Origin: a virus
DNA length: 62,894 bases
IMG/VR virus record: IMGVR_UViG_3300008117_007044
Span: 1-62,894 of that record
Reading direction: 5' to 3' (one strand)
Numbering within the stretch: the stretch's first letter is position 1; each line of letters opens with the position of its first letter. Below the pieces are notes generated by a model. It was not told the origin of the DNA. It ran no database searches and was given only the letters and a program-made list of their open reading frames with translations. This document shows positions 61,636 through 62,894 of this stretch, piece after piece. The position numbers and the translations under genes were made by a program.

Positions 61636-62894
61636 AAAATTTCTCCCTCTGGGGATATTTTAATTTGTTTTTGGTTATTCTCGAAAACTATATTTTTTTT
61701 ATTAGTTTTACCTACAACGTTAAAAGAAGGGTTTGCTCTCAAAAATTTTTCTGAAACTAATTCTTGTTTGACAGACTCAGAAAGTTTCACTACTTCAGTC
61801 ATTTTTTTTCTTAAAGTAACTTCTTGTATTTTACTTTTTCTTTCTTTTTTTTCTCTTGATTCCAAGATTTCCTTCTTTGTAATTTCAAAATATTTCGATA
61901 AAACTTTATCTACTTTTGATTCTTTGAAGATACTGTCAAGTATTGAACCATTTCCAACATTCATTTCTCCCATTTCAGATTTTGGTTCATCCATATCAGC
62001 TTGAATGTCCTCAACCTCTGAATCAGAACTAATATCTTCATCATCCATTGACAATTCATTGTCAGACATATCCATATCTCCTTCAGGTCTCTCCTCAGCT
62101 TCTTCAAATTTTGACATGATATCTTCTTTATCTTCTTCAGATAGATTTTTCAAATCCAAAGCAGAAAGAACCATATTTATCACATATTTGATATCTTCTG
62201 AAGTCATTCCGTCTTGAGCATCAAACTCTCTAATTTTTTGTGTAAGTTTACCTGTCAACTTTTGAATGGTCTTAAATGTCACCATCTCTTCTGACGCAGC
62301 CGATTCATCACCCATAGCGTCATCCATTTCAGGTTCTCCCTCAGGAGCAGATTCACCACCATCCAATTCTAAATCATCCATACTAGCACCTAAATCAATT
62401 TCACCATCAGGCATTTCCTCAGCACTCATGTCAACCTCCTCTTCACCTCCGACAGGTGAATCAGGTAATTCTGGTTGCGGAACTGCTGGTGGTTCTGCAG
62501 GTGGTGCCGGAGGTTCTACTGCCTCAGGCTCAGGTTTAGGAGTTTTCAAAACAAATTTCTTTTGTTCTCCATATAATTCAACCCCATTCTCATTCTCATT
62601 TAATCTATTCAGTTCACCTGCCAATAGATTTAATCTTTTGAATGCTTGGGAATATGAGGAAAAATATTTTCTGTTTTTCATAGGCTCAATGTAATCTAAC
62701 TGAGATTCAGAAACTACTTTCTTGATAATGTATCCTTGTTTTTCTTTTACAATCTGATAGTCATTACCGTCAGCTAAATTTATTGAATATACTGATTTTG
62801 CATTTTCATTCACGGAACTTGGAATTGTTTCGTTGTACTTTGCAATTTCAAGAATTCTTTTGATTTTGTCTTGACCTGTGAGTTTTTCACTCCC
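61632..62894 (-). CDS. Acidic, Pro-rich structural protein (N-terminus beyond window)
   Basis: The frame is open past the GTG at 62813 to the window edge (upstream codons read GSEKLTGQDKIKRILEIAKYNETIP), so the true start is outside. A Pro/Glu-rich linker (PKPEPEAVEPPAPPAEPPA) and a long acidic stretch (GDMDMSDNELSMDDEDISSD) precede a Lys-rich helical C-terminus. The IKRILEIAKYN region also contains an I-L-E site. Composition recalls head assembly proteins; function unknown. Confidence 0.5.
   Translation of the reverse strand, partial: GSEKLTGQDKIKRILEIAKYNETIPSSVNENAKSVYSINLADGNDYQIVKEKQGYIIKKVVSESQLDYIEPMKNRKYFSSYSQAFKRLNLLAGELNRLNENENGVELYGEQKKFVLKTPKPEPEAVEPPAPPAEPPAVPQPELPDSPVGGEEEVDMSAEEMPDGEIDLGASMDDLELDGGESAPEGEPEMDDAMGDESAASEEMVTFKTIQKLTGKLTQKIREFDAQDGMTSEDIKYVINMVLSALDLKNLSEEDKEDIMSKFEEAEERPEGDMDMSDNELSMDDEDISSDSEVEDIQADMDEPKSEMGEMNVGNGSILDSIFKESKVDKVLSKYFEITKKEILESREKKERKSKIQEVTLRKKMTEVVKLSESVKQELVSEKFLRANPSFNVVGKTNKKNIVFENNQKQIKISPEGEIL

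Noticed and set aside
62266-62694. Plus-strand Ser/Gly-rich ORF of 142 residues
   Set aside because: It is the antisense of the acidic Pro-rich gene; low-complexity composition mirrors Asp/Glu codons.
1-62894. Classic T4 late promoter TATAAATA on the coding strand
   Set aside because: Where ATAAATA occurs between genes it is on the non-coding strand for the following gene, except in palindromes. The consistent coding-strand form is TATTTAT.
1-62894. tRNA genes or integrase/attachment sites
   Set aside because: No cloverleaf-like stretch or recombinase motif was seen in the short intergenic gaps; this was by eye, and a tRNA search would settle it.

Overview
The window looks like part of the genome of a large, strictly lytic, T4-like (contractile-tail) phage of a Bacteroidota host, probably a marine flavobacterium-like bacterium. 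It is AT-rich and almost entirely coding, with no gap over about 150 bases. I saw no tRNA, integrase, insertion sequence or CRISPR array. T4-type evidence is direct: a large terminase (gp17), portal (gp20), prohead protease (gp21), acidic scaffold (gp22), major capsid protein (gp23), tail sheath (gp18), family B DNA polymerase (gp43), gp5-like baseplate OB protein, PhoH ATPase and a gp55-like late sigma factor. The Bacteroidota host is inferred from the near absence of Shine-Dalgarno sequences, a bS21 homologue that looks like the Bacteroidota form, and a DUF4494-like protein.

Layout. 1-3.1 kb (minus): tail sheath, cut by the window edge, preceded by probable neck/tail-completion proteins. 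3.1-8.0 kb (plus): a SET-domain protein, a SNF2-type helicase that has lost its ATP-binding region, a superoxide dismutase fused to a PD-(D/E)XK-like nuclease domain, and a neck-like structural pair. 8.0-10.8 kb (minus): DNA polymerase. 10.9-22.3 kb (minus): three Thr-Pro-repeat fibre-like proteins, then a four-gene glycosyltransferase operon. 22.4-24.9 kb (plus): small unknown genes. 25-40.4 kb (plus): one compact operon mixing nucleotide and DNA functions (exonuclease, dUTPase, PhoH, gp55) with a glycan-synthesis island (seven glycosyltransferase genes including GT10 and GT11, two FkbM and two TylF-like methyltransferases, and two sugar-nucleotide epimerases, one GDP-mannose 3,5-epimerase-like). 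40.4-47 kb (plus): baseplate or hub-like proteins. 47-62.9 kb (minus): the head module gp23-gp22-small proteins-gp21-gp20-gp17 and upstream unknowns, with a plus-strand bS21 gene inserted. The last gene runs off the right edge.

Cross-cutting signals. (1) The 7-mer TATTTAT lies on the coding strand just upstream of 19 transcription units on both strands, and is a candidate phage promoter element. It is the reverse complement of the T4/cyanophage late-promoter core, and it is missing in front of the 25-39.6 kb island. (2) Several proteins begin with a short basic peptide ending in I/L-x-E, like the T4 prohead-protease site, and the capsid protein carries a matching site. This suggests capsid-targeted, protease-processed proteins. 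(3) About eleven glycosyltransferase genes sit near long Thr-Pro repeats, suggesting the phage glycosylates its own fibres or builds a surface glycan. All calls are by eye from motifs and context; no database search was run.
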